From Bacteroidales bacterium (GTDB lineage: Bacteria > Bacteroidota > Bacteroidia > Bacteroidales > WCHB1-69), in contig JAGCRI010000100.1 in NCBI GenBank assembly GCA_017964755.1, forward strand, positions 1 through 22,942: a stretch of 22,942 nt of DNA, written 5' to 3'. Made by a program: the position numbers and the translations under genes. Within the stretch, counting starts at the first letter, position 1. Every line of letters starts with the position of its first letter. This document shows positions 22,772-22,942 of the stretch, piece by piece. The notes beneath the pieces are model-generated. The model made no database searches and was not told the origin of the DNA. It saw nothing but the letters and a program-made list of their open reading frames with translations.

Positions 22772-22942
22772 ATGGGTGATACATTAAAGATATTTGGACA
22801 GACGTTTTATAATACCGAAGGAATAAAAGCGACCGACAGCAATGGGAACACGGTAACGTACACTTCTGGCAGCGGTTCAGCAAAAGTCCGTAAAGACGTA
22901 AACTTCTACGATTACGACGGGACGATTGTTGAATCGTACACC
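22772..22942 (+). CDS. Start of a further tail fibre gene (3' partial)
   Basis: The frame begins at ATG 22772 and runs to the window edge, 57 residues. GGAGGTGGG lies just ahead. An ATG at 22768 in another frame meets a stop after three codons and is not used. The peptide starts MGDTLKIFGQTFYNTEGIKA, followed by TYTSGSGSAKVRKDVNFYDY and ends DGTIVESYT. The part 'V.F.DY(D/N)G.I..SYT' matches the module of the preceding adhesin (VNFIDYNGDILYSYT), so this is probably a related fibre with a different tip. Its function cannot be settled from the part seen. Confidence 0.7.
   Translation, partial: MGDTLKIFGQTFYNTEGIKATDSNGNTVTYTSGSGSAKVRKDVNFYDYDGTIVESYT

Overview
The window is a continuous stretch of the late structural (head and tail) operon of a tailed double-stranded DNA phage or prophage. 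All genes lie on the + strand, are packed end to end or overlap by a few bases, and mostly follow strong GGAGG-type ribosome binding sites. The gene order (scaffold, HK97-fold capsid, connectors, tail tube, two chaperones, a very long tape measure, tail tip) is that of a long-tailed siphovirus. A lysin with GH25 muramidase and C39-like peptidase domains, a Gp15-family chaperone, a BppU-type baseplate domain and BspA-type leucine-rich repeats point to a Gram-positive host. The style of the tail-fibre repeats resembles phages of gut Clostridia (Oscillospiraceae/Lachnospiraceae), but that placement is an impression, not a proof.

Head region (1-3678): the C-terminal part of a GP20-type scaffold protein, the major capsid protein, a start-codon-less reading frame that looks like a -1 frameshift extension of the capsid protein, a 41-residue basic peptide, and four head-to-tail joining proteins (gp6-like connector, head closure, Minor_capsid_2-like neck protein, probable tail terminator). 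The last three are chained by overlapping starts and stops.

Tail region (3692-15903): the tail tube gene is followed by the one clear intrinsic terminator in the window. Next come two tail assembly chaperones coupled by an ATGA overlap, a 2329-residue tape measure built largely of four different periodic repeat blocks, a small distal-tail-like protein, and a 1011-residue tail-tip hub/fibre protein.

Tip, lysis and adhesin region (15931-22942): a 39-residue acidic peptide overlaps the start of a 548-residue lysin (two peptidoglycan-binding modules, C39-like peptidase, GH25 muramidase). This is followed by a stand-alone BppU-like baseplate domain and a run of fibre/adhesin genes: a 107-residue fibre-attachment protein, two Ser/Thr/Gly-rich repeat proteins sharing a repeat family, a PKD-like plus leucine-rich-repeat adhesin with an AT-rich core, and the start of a related fibre gene cut by the window edge.

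The most notable observation is at the capsid gene's 3' end. A perfect X XXY YYZ slippery heptamer (A AAC CCT) lies just before the stop, followed after 6 bases by a GC-rich 8-bp hairpin. The -1 frame then runs 130 codons and has no usable start codon of its own. This predicts a 325-residue capsid protein plus a minor 454-residue form with a C-terminal surface domain. The two tail chaperone genes, where such a shift is often found, show no slippery site. No gene-free stretch longer than 300 bases exists, and I saw no tRNA, rRNA, CRISPR, integrase, transposase or holin.
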